Origin: Diploptera punctata
Lineage: Eukaryota > Arthropoda > Insecta > Blattodea > Blaberidae
DNA length: 64,000 bases
Direction of reading: 5' to 3'
Assembly: GCA_030220185.1 (NCBI GenBank)
Contig: JASPKZ010009905.1
Coordinates: 1-64,000, forward strand
The notes below the pieces were generated by a model. That model was not told where the DNA came from and made no database searches. It saw only the letters and a list, made by a program, of their open reading frames with translations. The position numbers and the translations under genes are program-made. Below are positions 29,290 to 38,460 of the stretch, in pieces; position 1 is the stretch's first letter; every line of letters begins with the position of its first letter.

Positions 29290-29575
29290 TCAACTCGTGT
29301 CCAACTCAGGGTCGGGTCGAAGGCTGAGATGAGATGAAGCCCCTATATTTTATAGAGGTCTGACTCACCGTCACAGGGGCGGATGAATGAAATGAAATTG
29401 ATGAGATGAGTGCGGAGAAATGATGGAATGAAATTTGTGGCAGCGGAAAACGGGAGAAACCCCGAGAAAAACCTGCCCGAGCTCCGTTTCGTCCACCGCA
29501 AAACCCACTTCGAGTGACCGAGACTCGATCTCGGGACCCCAGCGGCGAGAGGCGAGCGTCTAACCGCTTGCCTAT
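29290..29575 (-). mobile_element. SINE-7 (tRNA-derived), single copy
   Basis: Minus-strand head AGGCAAGCGGTTAGACGCTC (box A) and CCGAGATCGAGTCTCGGTCA (box B) at tRNA-like spacing. The body has TTTTGCGGTGGACGAAACGG, GGCAGGTTTTTCTCGGGGTT, CCCGTTTTCCGCTGCCACAA and an end near GGGGCTTCATCTCATCTCAG. The GGGTTTTCCCG-like body recalls other insect tRNA SINEs. Only one copy in the window. Confidence 0.65.
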
Positions 29576-29599
29576 TATCATCATCATTATTGTAAGTTG

Positions 29600-30039
29600 T
29601 ATTTGGTGCTCGAAGAATTATTCTCAACAGCAATAATTTAGCCATTATTCATTCCGTCAAATCTGTTTTCGTTTCTCGGAGGGGGGGGTCAATAAGCTTG
29701 AAAATCAGTCATGTAATTAATACATTCACCGCGCTTTGTAATTTCTCTTCATTAAACTGCGCCTTATATGATCCTAGTTTTAACTCGACACGCTTTATCC
29801 ATAATGAAGTTAAACTACAAATTAATGAGTCTGATGAAATTAACGATGAGAAAATAATTACAAACCAACCCCCCCCCCCTCAGTTAATGCACGGCTCAAT
29901 TTTAAACCCTGACAATCAAAACAAATTTGTTAACTGACACCAATAATCAATTAGATACTTGCACATGGTTGCTATGGTTACCATTACAAAGTACCCGCTG
30001 AAAACAAAATGAATAACTATTTACTCTTTATTCAAAATT
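29600..30039. other. Spacer, nothing recognised
   Basis: Short frames only; homopolymer G and C runs at 29683 and 29873. Confidence 0.4.
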
Positions 30040-30126
30040 GTAGATTTTCAAGGCAGGTATTTTGATTCATGTATTTTATGTGTTTCGGGCTAAATGGCCG
30101 TGGTCTGGTTTTTTTAACACTCGACG

Positions 30127-30157
30127 TTTCGTCTACTACTGCGGTAGATATCCTCAG
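30127..30157 (-). other. Hammerhead-like core, left arm at 30 kb
   Basis: Minus strand: CTGAGGA, T, then ATCTAC / GTAGAC hairpin (one mismatch at the base), then GAAA. Confidence 0.45.
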
Positions 30158-30257
30158 GAGAGTCAGCGTGTTCTTTGACCTCTTTAACTCTTCAACACAC
30201 AGCCAGTCTGCAGCCGACGTGTGAAGAGTTAAGAGGTCAAAGAACACGCAGAATCTC

Positions 30258-30288
30258 CTGAGGATGTCTACCGCAGTAGTAGACGAAA
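30258..30288 (+). other. Hammerhead-like core, right arm at 30 kb
   Basis: CTGAGGA at 30258-30264, one spacer T, a perfect six-pair stem GTCTAC / GTAGAC with a seven-base loop, then GAAA at 30285-30288 followed by CGTCG. This fits CUGANGA-stem II-GAAA except for the spacer base. An upstream CCGACG could pair with CGTCG as stem III, but the base that would be H17 is G, which is unfavourable. Confidence 0.5.
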
Positions 30289-30544
30289 CGTCGAGTGTTA
30301 ATAAAACCAGACCACGGCCATTTAGCCCGAAACACACAAAATATTTACTTTATTAAAATATAAAATTATGAAATATTTACCTAAAGATCCGTCTCCTCAA
30401 CGGAACTTCATCATGTTGCCATTACGTACCTTATGTTGTAAGGAACATTACAATACATAAACATACGCTTTTAATATGAGTTGACATTGATTCTTGATAT
30501 CTACAAACTCTGTATAAGTGAACTCTTAATTTGAAAAATAATAC

Positions 30545-31420
30545 GGTAAAACAACAATAAAACTAAATATATAGTCACATATATAAGTTATTTATATAAT
30601 GGAAATGGACAGTTGATGACGAATGAAGGAAGTTTTGAGGAAGTGGCTGAATTCAAATAATTAGGAACAATAAATTACACAAACAAAATGAGATTCAGAA
30701 ATAAATTAAACATGGCTTCAACATTCTGAAATACAGGTTTTTTTTTGTCGTTTTCTTTCGTTGGCACTGTTATTCCTTTCTGTTTAACTTTGTTAACCTT
30801 TATATCTTTTTCACACATACAAACACAAGACAGGACACACACTCAGACCCAAGGTGGAGATTTAAAATCCCCTACCCCGCCGGGAATCGAACCCGGGTCG
30901 CCCAGTGGAAGGTAGGGACTCTACCGACTACGCCACGGTAACGGTCGGCTAAAATGCATAACAGGGATAGACTTGTGTCATACCGATTTATCTCTAAAAA
31001 CAAACTGAAAATATATAAATCTGTTATTCTCCCAGTTAAATTAAATGGATTCGAAACATGGTGACTTATTTTAAGGGAGGAAAAAACGTTACAAGTATTT
31101 GAGAATGAAGTTCTAAGGAAAATTTTTGGACCAAAGAGAGACGAACAGACAGGTGCGTGGAGAATACTACATAAGAGCGAGCTCCATGATCTTCATGGGA
31201 AACCAGGTGTATAATAGTTAAGTAACCTAGACTGTGGTGGGCACAGGAAAGTGCTTAGTGGGCAGGCCAAGAATGAGGTGGGAGAATAACGTTGTTTTGA
31301 GGGAGGTAAATTATACAGGTAATGATTGCTCAGGATAGAGAGGAATGGAGAGGTTATGCCCTCGCAGATATGAAATGACATATTCGATAGTTCCAGTGAG
31401 TTAGTTATTTAGTTAGTTAA
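30545..31420 (+). mobile_element. RT-A copy, old, split by SINE-5
   Basis: The left part (to ~30734) has CAATAAAACTAAATATATAG, GAAGGAAGTTTTGAGGAAGT and ATTCAAATAATTAGGAAC with a stop in the EFKYLG block. It resumes near 30990-31000 with ACTGAAAATATATAAATCTG and runs to GATAGTTCCAGTGAGTTAGT with a TTAG tail. It has a large deletion in the terminal module and many stops. Confidence 0.85.
30735..30957 (-). mobile_element. SINE-5, antisense, nested in RT-A
   Basis: T-run, GTTAACCTTTATATCTTTTT, AGACCCAAGGTGGAGATTTA, GCCGGGAATCGAACCCGGGT (box B) and GACTCTACCGACTACGCCAC (box A). The anticodon-like loop CTTCCAC and flanking stem point to tRNA-Gly(TCC). The element is nearly complete and less decayed than its host, so it inserted later. 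Confidence 0.85.
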
Positions 31421-31526
31421 AATTTAAGGTTGCTATTACAGACAAAATTAAACTGAAACAAGAAATAAATAAACATAATCTATAAAAATACAACATAGTT
31501 GAAATATAAAACATCAGATGCATTAA

Positions 31527-32125
31527 ATGTGACCATTTAACTCATGCCACAAATGCTAGTCAATGACCAATCACGTTTCAATGAATTTTGTTTTACAACC
31601 AATGACAGTCGTGTTTCACCTCGCTCTTTATCGATTTCTCTTTATCAGCTCCTGCTTTTGTGATAAAGAAAGCTCCTCCTTTTTAATGTTCTGAACAGGT
31701 CAAAGCATTATTTTACTCCAACAAATACATTGAATATAGCAAATAATGAAAAGACACCTTGATTTTACTGAGTTGTTTACTAAACAAATAAATGAATAAC
31801 CCGTAATGTTGATTAAGATATAGGCCTATAGTTTGATGTGTTTCATTATTTCTCCACTTGGGAGCACTCTTACAATATTGCGATCTTATTTGGCAATAAA
31901 TAATATGATCAAGCTGCAGTGAATGAACATAACCTCACATTTCTCATTTGTTTTCAAACATCGCCGTTTACAATACATATATAAATATTTTAAAATAACT
32001 ATAGTTAAACAATGATTTGTGAGTAAACAGCTTAATTTTATTCGTTAAATAGTCCTAACAAATGCCACTCTTGATTTCCAAATTCTGTAGATAAATTGGA
32101 AATCACTCGTGGCATTACTTATGAA
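31527..32125. repeat. Dispersed repeat family H, copy 2
   Basis: CATTTAACTCATGCCACAAA, GACCAATCACGTTTCAATGA, AACCAATGACAGTCGTGTTT, GTTTTCAAACATCGCCGTTT and TCGTTAAATAGTCCTAACAA match copy 1. It has an internal block (ATATAGGCCTATAGTTTGAT and following) also present in copy 3. The terminal hairpin at 32060-32116 has lost its inner stem. Confidence 0.75.
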
Positions 32126-32896
32126 ATATCGTTTATAATGATAAATCATAATATATGTCAATGAATACAAGTGATTTTTATATCAATAAAGAGCCCTTGT
32201 GTGAGAGTATAACTAATTTGATAACTGATGTTTTGAAAGGCCGGTTGCACAACAGATAGAACAGTGAGGGAATGTATGCATACTGTCTTGCCAGTGAACA
32301 AAAAAAAAAGTATCTACGCGAGGAAGATAATCTAGTGAGATATGGAGGGTGTTTAGTTTGCAAGCTGGTGGATTACTCGAATGTCACTGGCTGGTGAATG
32401 TTAATTGTTCTACCGTTGTACTGCACATAACACATTAGATTATATGAAATAGATTTTTCCTATCGAGCAAGATATGTGTTAATTTGACTATTACACTCTC
32501 ATGACGTCACACAACTAGTTTTAAATATTACATTAGTTTTATAGGTTATATTATTTTTATTTATGTTACAGCACACTGCCAAACTATGTTTTTGAAGTTT
32601 AAATACAACCTAGACTCGTATGGTGTTCGGCTCAGCCGCATTCTTTCTTGGGACTTTCTTCTCTGAGAGTACAGTAGTTCCTCTGGCCCTCATCATTAAT
32701 GCTCTAACATCAAACATCTGTAATTTGTAATTACTTTTGTATTAGGTCCATGTCGATTCATATGCTCTCTTCTTTTCGGAGTCGTGTCTTCTGGTTAACT
32801 GATATCTGACTCAGGTTATACCAAGAAATCATTTGAAAGTGTCTTCGAATTATTTTCATAGTAGAAATCTTCTGACAAAACTTACTCAGCGAGGTT
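32126..32896. other. Spacer, nothing recognised
   Basis: No supported feature. Confidence 0.4.
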
Positions 32897-33006
32897 AAGG
32901 GTCAGTTTCACCAACAGAGGTAACTGTATTACAACAGTTTTCCCCATATATAACACATTGCTTAAACTGGCGTAATACAGTTACTTCTGCTGGTGAAACG
33001 ACCCTA
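32897..33006. mobile_element. Small fold-back element, about 110 bases
   Basis: Arms AGGGTCAGTTTCACCAACAG ... GTAACTGTATTACAACAGTT and their complement, differing at a few sites, with a central loop of about 25 bases. The ends are TTAGGGTC/GACCCTAA. Non-coding, MITE-like. Confidence 0.7.
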
Positions 33007-33119
33007 ACACGTGCTTAATTGTCAAAGTCCATTTCAAGGCGGATTATGAGAGTTGTATTTAAGGGGCTGTAATACGAGTACTTAAGCTCTACCGCCGTGG
33101 CGGGAAGATAGTTTCAGAT

Positions 33120-33265
33120 GATGATGCGATGACCAACACCATCATTATCATGATGTTTGGATCTACGGCCCCGTCCGATCCTGGCCTCTTCTAGTAAATG
33201 TCGCCAAATGATTCTGTCCTAGGCAGTCAACTTCCAATATCTACATCTCTACTGCATTCGTCTAC
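33120..33265 (-). mobile_element. LINE 3' remnant, antisense
   Basis: The minus strand reads KLTA.DRIIWRHLLEEARIGR followed by ATC/ATG-rich tail. The T(A)xDRxxWRxxxxxA pattern is common at the ends of endonuclease-RT LINEs. About 45 codons with one stop. Confidence 0.55.
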
Positions 33266-33324
33266 ACTGCATATATTCATCGAAGTTTGGGTCTGTGACA
33301 TTCTCCCTATTCACTAGTACTTCA

Positions 33325-33630
33325 ATTTAGTAATTTCTGACAGAAAAACGAAGATATAAGAACAGAACTTAATATATTTAATCTCTGTGAAAGAATAAAA
33401 TATTATCAAAATGCTTATCTTCAGCACGTATTACGAATGAATGAACAGCGCATACCAAGAAGAATGTATAATTATAAACCAAAAGGGAGAAGAATGTTGG
33501 GAAGACCATTGAAGAGATGGAAGGACCAATTCGACCTATAATGAGATCGGGACAGGCCATTGGGCTTAATCCTTGTTGTTGATGATGATGATGATGATGA
33601 TGATAATGATGATGATAACGATGATGATAA
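33325..33630 (+). mobile_element. LINE 3' end with (GAT)n tail
   Basis: Translates to NLCERIKYYQNAYLQHVLRM, NEQRIPRRMYNYKPKGRRML and GRPLKRWKDQFDL, then GAGATCGGGACAGGCCATTG and GTTGATGATGATGATGATGA. Good conservation of the last 60 codons. Confidence 0.8.
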
Positions 33631-33703
33631 CATTCGCCGTACTGGTGAGAAACCCCACCCACAAAAAAAATCACCCAGGAAACTTGTCCCGACTAGAGAT
33701 TAG
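33628..33703 (-). mobile_element. SINE-1 fragment, antisense
   Basis: AACCCCACCCACAAAAAAAA then TCACCCAGGAAACTTGTCCC: the body/box B junction of SINE-1 only. Confidence 0.6.
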
Positions 33704-34179
33704 TTGAAATATTCCATCTTTAAAATATAGAGAGTAGCTTATGCAAGGATGCACCAACAAGCATCAGGATGTACAGTTAGATGACGTAAGGTGCTAAACA
33801 AAGTGTCATTGAACAACAATAAGAATATCTTATAAACAACAATAATGTTAAGGTCATGAATGAGATGGCCAATGTCACGAGTATGTTTTGGGACAATCAA
33901 TGACTCGCGTGGGCAGATACTCGTGAGTCACCAGTAATACTCCTTTCACAATAGCCACTCCCACCTGAATGCAACAAGGTGCTATATCTGATTCACGATT
34001 TGTTACATTCTTACACCTACGCGTCATATGAAGTTTTGCAATGCAAAGTGATCACCAATAAGCATCCGATTCCTTCTTAAATGAAATCACAAAGTGACCT
34101 GATACTGGGAAAGTGTTCATATTACAGTAATGAACAAACTGAAAAAAAAAACAATGTAAGATGGCTCTTGTTAAGTTTG
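33704..34179. other. Spacer, nothing recognised
   Basis: No supported feature. Confidence 0.4.
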
Positions 34180-34213
34180 TTTTCTGGGCTGGATGGCCGT
34201 GGTCCAACTTTTG

Positions 34214-34322
34214 GTTAACCCTTAAATTGGTAAAACACAAATTCCTTCTGTTAGTTATTTGAATGTGGCGGACCGCACTGAAAACGGAATATTGTGTAAC
34301 TGTTATTTGTATAATTAGACAC
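34214..34322 (+). mobile_element. piggyBac-like MITE, left half
   Basis: TTAACCCTTAAATTGGTAAA, GTTAGTTATTTGAATGTGGC, ACCGCACTGAAAACGGAATA and TATAATTAGACACA match the complete element at 44.58-44.80 kb, then break into fold-back sequence. Confidence 0.75.
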
Positions 34323-34349
34323 ACTCCTCAACTGTCGACTGCAGATGTC

Positions 34350-34383
34350 TCGTGAAAATGTCTACCGCATTAGTAAACGAAAC
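34350..34383 (+). other. Hammerhead-like core, mutated
   Basis: GTGAAAA in place of CTGANGA, then TGTCTAC / GTAAAC hairpin and GAAA, followed by CGTCGGGTT. Same motif family as the 30-kb arms. Confidence 0.35.
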
Positions 34384-34539
34384 GTCGGGTTTAACCCTTA
34401 ATTTATAATGTATCCTTTGGATACGTCAGTGTGTTTAATTATTTTTCTTTTGTAAGCTCATGTTTTCCCTTTACAGAGATTTAGGCGCTCTCCCCCTAAA
34501 GGGAAGAATTTGAACCATACTAATATAGTTGCCATTTTG

Positions 34540-34835
34540 AGTGGTCCGTGGTCAGCGTTCCGCCTCATACTGACAACTAGGAAACCAAGGTAGTACTAGG
34601 ACGGGAAAATTCGGTAAATTTTGCTTAGAGGCCTTTTCATTCAGGCTTAAGGATTTTTTACGAGCCTGAAAATCTTCAGACTCGGGACCCACGGCTTAAA
34701 GTCCCTCCCGGAGGACTTGCGCCTTGGATTTTTCCGTCCTAAAAAATCCATCGACCCTGGCAGGGTTTGAACCCGCGACCATCGGGACCAGAGGCAAGGA
34801 GCATAACCACTAGTCCACCGCGGCCGATTGGTTCA
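34540..34835 (-). mobile_element. SINE-3, copy 3, inside the fold-back arm
   Basis: CAGGCTTAAGGATTTTTTAC, GAGCCTGAAAATCTTCAGAC, AGGGTTTGAACCCGCGACCA (box B) and CACTAGTCCACCGCGGCCGA (box A). The opposite arm near 35160 has no insertion, so the SINE came after the palindrome formed. Confidence 0.85.
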
Positions 34836-34955
34836 ATTAATTCAATATTTTAAATAAATCAGAACAAAAAGAATCCACTTAAATTTGTGTTTCTTGTTTC
34901 TTCTTCTTCCTTCCAAGTATTAGGCCAAGGTCTGTTACGATCCTACAGAAAATCC

Positions 34956-35092
34956 CCAAAGCTGTTTATAATTATATACCAAGAGGACGAAAATCACTGG
35001 GCCGTCCTATGAAACGCTGGAGGGAAATTTTTCTACAGGATCGTAACAGGCCTTGGCCTAATACTTGGAAGGAAGAAGAAGAAGAAACAAGA
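34956..35092 (+). mobile_element. LINE 3' end with (GAA)n tail in the palindrome centre
   Basis: AATTATATACCAAGAGGACG encodes NYIPRGRKSLGRPMKRWREI, then ACAGGATCGTAACAGGCCTT and GGAAGGAAGAAGAAGAAG. The tail part is mirrored at 34893-34955, giving an inverted pair of tails around one coding stub. Confidence 0.75.
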
Positions 35093-35099
35093 AGACACA

Positions 35100-35210
35100 C
35101 ATTTAAGTGGATTCTTTTTGTTCGTTTTCTTCTGATTTATTTAAAATATTAAATTAATTACACCAACTGACGTATCCAAAAGGATATATTACGAATTTAA
35201 GAGTTAAATT
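35100..35210 (+). mobile_element. piggyBac-like MITE, right half
   Basis: ATTTAAGTGGATTCTTTTTG, TTTTCTTCTGATTTATTTAA and ATCCAAAAGGATATATTACG followed by AATTTAAGAGTTAA. Matches the right end of the 44.58-kb element with one change in the terminal GGG. Confidence 0.7.
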
Positions 35211-35215
35211 CGACG

Positions 35216-35246
35216 TTTCGTTTACTAATGCGGTAGACATCTTCAG
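35216..35246 (-). other. Hammerhead-like core
   Basis: Minus strand: CTGAAGA, T, GTCTAC / GTAAAC hairpin (one mismatch), GAAA, then CGTCGAATTTAAC. CUGANGA is intact. Confidence 0.45.
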
Positions 35247-35375
35247 GAGACATCTGCAGCCGACAGTTGAGGAGTTCACAGAGAGCACGCAGAATCTCCT
35301 GGAGATATCTACCGCAGTAGTAGAGTTTAAACAAAACTGGACCACGTTCATTCAGTCTGGAAGACCAGCCGTAGT

Positions 35376-36451
35376 TAATACACCCGCCAAGCCTACAATC
35401 CAACAAAAAGTAAAATTAATTTCTCTCCAAGGAATGCATTTCTTATTTTATCCGTATTGTTTTTTGAAGGCTTCTTCTAAGATAATCAAATTCAACTGTT
35501 CTCTCTTTTCTTAACGTATAAATAATTTCACGTTACTAAAAAGTATTTTAACGGTTATTACATAATTTCGTGTCACTTGAGAATAAATGAATGTCTTCAT
35601 TTATTCCAGTGTTACTGTAATATTTGTAATGCCTGATTACACACACTCATAAAGTAGAAATTATCTACGTTACAAGAATTGAAAGTGAAAGATCTTAAAT
35701 CATCCGTAGAAACTCACTTTCAATTCTTGTACACTAACTAATTAACTGCAAGAACCGATAACTGAAATAACTCTTCTCATACACATTCAGTTCTTATCGC
35801 ACATTTTTGTCTGCAATCCCTTGATCTGATAAAATCCTTATCTTTAATTTGTTACACACCTCGTATAAATACAGCGTATCACGAAAATTAATTGTACACC
35901 ATTTTTATTACCATATAGAACTTGACAAAAGCAGTGCGGACCAGTGATCTGGAAAGTAAAAAAAAAAAAAGTCACGTTGAATTTGAGCAAGTTTCTTTTG
36001 CGGGAACGGTGAGTTGCGTCCCAGAACCAGAAAATCTCGCTACTTGCGGCCCAGATGAGTACGCTGGGTAAGTGAGTTGCGGCCCAGGTAAGTTCGCTGG
36101 GTACGTAAGTTGCGGCCCTTGGGTGGTGTTAGATACGTAGGTTGTTTTTAGAGAATTTAAGGGTCACCAAATCCATCACAAAAACAAGCCTACATTCCCT
36201 TTTACAGGCTTAGGACTGTTGGCGGCATGGTAAAATGTTGGTTTGTATGTTATTAAAAACATCCATTTATTAAATACTGTCATGCTATTTTACTTTCATT
36301 AATTGGAAACGGGCAAAAATTTTAAAAAGGAACTGACTTTATATACTGAAATCTAGTAACAGTTTTTTTTCTTCCAGAGCAAGCATTTTTCCAGGGTGGA
36401 TTTCGTTCGTTTCCCTTTGCTCCTTAAATAAATATATATTTCAGACTGTAT
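35376..36451. other. Spacer with a hairpin and short tandem blocks
   Basis: ACAAGAATTGAAAGTGAA at 35670 pairs with TTCACTTTCAATTCTTGT near 35725-35740. At 36005-36125 a GTGAGTTGCGGCCCAGGTAA-type block repeats about three times imperfectly. Otherwise nothing recognised. Confidence 0.5.
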
Positions 36452-37318
36452 ATAAGGAAGGCTTACAACTCAATGGTATTAATAAGCTGTTATTTTATGC
36501 TGATGATGTAGTATTATTGGCCGATAGCGAGGAGATACTAAAGGACAACACGCACACACTATTGAGTAACACTAAGAAATTAGGACTGGAAGTAAATATC
36601 AATAAAACTAAATATATGGTCACATGTAGAAATTCATTATATAATGGAAATGGACAGCTAATGACAAATGAGGGAAATTTTGAGGAGGTGGCTGAATTCA
36701 AGTACCTAGGAACAATAATCACAAATAGGAATGAGATGCACAAAGAAATTAAACATAGGCTCAATTCTGGAAATGCGTGCTATTATGCATTGCAGAGAGA
36801 CTTGATGTCCCAACTCCTTTCAAAAAACGTTAAGCTGAAAATACATAAAACTGTTAGTCTACCAGTTATATTATATGGGTGCGAAACATGGACTCTTACT
36901 TTAAGGGAGGAAAGGAGATTACGAGTATTTGAGAATAAAGTACTTAGGAAAATTTTTGGACCAAAGAGACATGAACAGACACGTGAATGGAGAAGACTAC
37001 ATAACAATGAACTACATGGTCTTTACAGGAAGCCAGATATAATAGAAGCAGTTAAGTCTCGTAGACTGCGATGGGCAGGCCATGTTGCACGTATGGGGAA
37101 TGGGAGACTTGCATGGAAGCTTCTTGTAGGAAAGCCAGAGGGGAGTTGGTAGACCAAGAATGAGGTGGGAGAACAACATTAACTATGATTTGAGGGAAGT
37201 AGATTATACAGGGAATGATTGGAAAGCATTAGTTCAGGATAGGGATGTATGGAGAGCTTATGTCCGCGCGGCCATGAACCTACGGGTTTGATAGTGCCAG
37301 TGAGTAAGTAAGTAGGTA
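36452..37318 (+). mobile_element. RT-A copy, 5'-truncated just before the YADD box
   Basis: Begins EGLQLNGINKLLFYADDVVL and runs through LGLEVNINKTKYMVTCRNSL, EFKYLGTIITNRNE, LPVILYGCETWTLTLREERR, the terminal module and the GTAAGTAAGTAGG tail. A frameshift at ~37140 (deletion of AAACGCCCA region) separates the end of the module. Among the better preserved copies. Confidence 0.92.
36517..37152 (+). pseudogene. RT-A RT/terminal frame, 211 codons
   Basis: Open from just after YADD (MADSEEILKDNTHTLLSNTK) to KLLVGKPEGSW, where the frame is lost. It includes the full thumb region without the ~20-residue deletion found in the 3.8-kb copy (LREERRLRVFENKVLRKIFG). Confidence 0.9.
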
Positions 37319-37389
37319 AGACCTTAACCACTCAATTGTTTATAACAAACGCAAATATTCCCAAACAAAAATATTATTTTACTATTATT

Positions 37390-37515
37390 TATTATTTTGA
37401 AAACACCATCGTGCAAAATATAATGTACAACGAACGTTTGTGAAGTGTTTTACAGAATCTCTTACTTCCTTCTGTAAAAACCACGTCCCAACCTCGCATC
37501 GTAATGTACTGTTTT
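37390..37515 (-). repeat. Inverse relative of the 16.4-kb repeat
   Basis: ACACCATCGTGCAAAATATA, CTTCTGTAAAAACCACGTCC and CAACCTCGCATCGTAATGTA are the complement of blocks at 16.43-16.58 kb. Confidence 0.65.
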
Positions 37516-38109
37516 ACATAAATGAATGTTCTTCTTACTTTTTTACCTTTAAAATGTTATTTAATCAGTCCTTTTTACTTTCTTTATCGAAAATACTGTG
37601 CCGGACCGAACCACGCTCTGGTAAACCATAATTTGCACCGGCGTAACCACTCTCTGTGCTACCAGAACTTGCAGCGGCGGAGGCTGGATCAAACCGTTAT
37701 TGTTGATAACTATTTTGATTGGAAAGCATAGATTGTTCAAATTGTGACATCTTTGCCCGGGCCCATAGAGGCAAAGAGGAATTCAACTTTCTCTTTACTC
37801 AATTCTCCCAATACGTAATGTTTTCTGACTTATAAAATACAATCGTGGAAGCTTTGGGATAAAGGAACTAACACACGCTTGAGTAAGCTTTTGGAATTTG
37901 ACTTAGACATCTGACTAATGCTAACTACTGAATGAATAGGCATAGGCTTAAGTAAAAACCACAACTAAAGCTTTTAATCCGAGTCAAAATTTAGTCAGAT
38001 ATGATATAAGTATAAATAAATAAATAAATATTCGCTTTACAAAGAAAAGAAATCATAATAGATCATCTATAGAAAAAGAAAATATGAAATAAATCAACAT
38101 ACATACATA
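37516..38109. other. Spacer, nothing recognised
   Basis: No supported feature; AAAT tetranucleotides near 38017. Confidence 0.4.
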
Positions 38110-38460
38110 ATCACTCACTCTAGTCCAGCCTCGGGTTGGGGGAAATACTGTCCTAGCGTCCACCCTGGCTCACTGGACTAAACAAACATAATCAGCTCTC
38201 CTGAGCTGCTCTGACCAGACTCCAACAGTGACTACGTAGATGATGATTCGATGTTACAAAACACAGCTATTTATGAGAGTTCACAGGGAGAGGGGGGGTG
38301 CGCGATAGCACAGGGTGCGCACTGAAGAAAGGAAGGGATAGATAGGAAAGCATTTGGCACTGTTCATAAAGATGACACTCGAGATGGAGACGCGATGGCG
38401 TATAGTTTGCGCAGTAAGACGTAATTCCTGTATCGAAATGTCCATTTCGGTACAATACGT
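38110..38460 (-). repeat. Repeat pair with 42.94-43.30 kb, inverse orientation
   Basis: TTTGCGCAGTAAGACGTAAT, GAGACGCGATGGCGTATAGT, GGCACTGTTCATAAAGATGA and TGCGCGATAGCACAGGGTGC recur complemented near 43.0 kb, and CTGGACTAAACAAACATAAT/TCCAACAGTGACTACG near 43.2 kb. About 350 bases, 80 percent identity by eye, non-coding, class unknown. Confidence 0.65.

Larger units (their letters stand above)
30040..30345. mobile_element. Fold-back element with hammerhead-like cores in both arms
   Basis: Arms of about 120 bases. The left arm carries GGGCTAAATGGCCGTGGTCT, AACACTCGACGTTTCGTCTA, GATATCCTCAGGAGAGTC and TTCTTTGACCTCTTTAACTC; the right arm is the complement. The short centre is CAGCCAGTCTGCAGCCGAC. 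Related arms occur at 34.2-35.4 kb. Non-coding; the class is not settled (Penelope-type LTR is one idea). Confidence 0.8.
34180..35375. mobile_element. Nested fold-back complex
   Basis: A palindromic assembly of about 1.2 kb. Outer arms (GGGCTGGATGGCCGTGGTCC at 34190 and its complement near 35340) belong to the 30-kb fold-back family. Within them are piggyBac-like MITE pieces at TTAA, a second inverted layer (34324-34480 against 35150-35277), a pair of inverted LINE tails (34893-34955 against 35031-35092) and a SINE-3 insertion in the left arm only. Confidence 0.7.

Noticed and set aside
30127..30288. Full hammerhead ribozyme with defined stems I and III
   Set aside because: Stem I is not evident, stem III would place G at the cleavage position and there is a spacer base; only a core-like motif is claimed.
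36495..37007. Minus-strand frames rich in Cys/Leu/Phe (MSLCLISLCISFLFVIIVPR and similar), recurring at 4.0, 23.4 and 63.4 kb
   Set aside because: They are the complement of the conserved RT-A coding frame, not separate genes.
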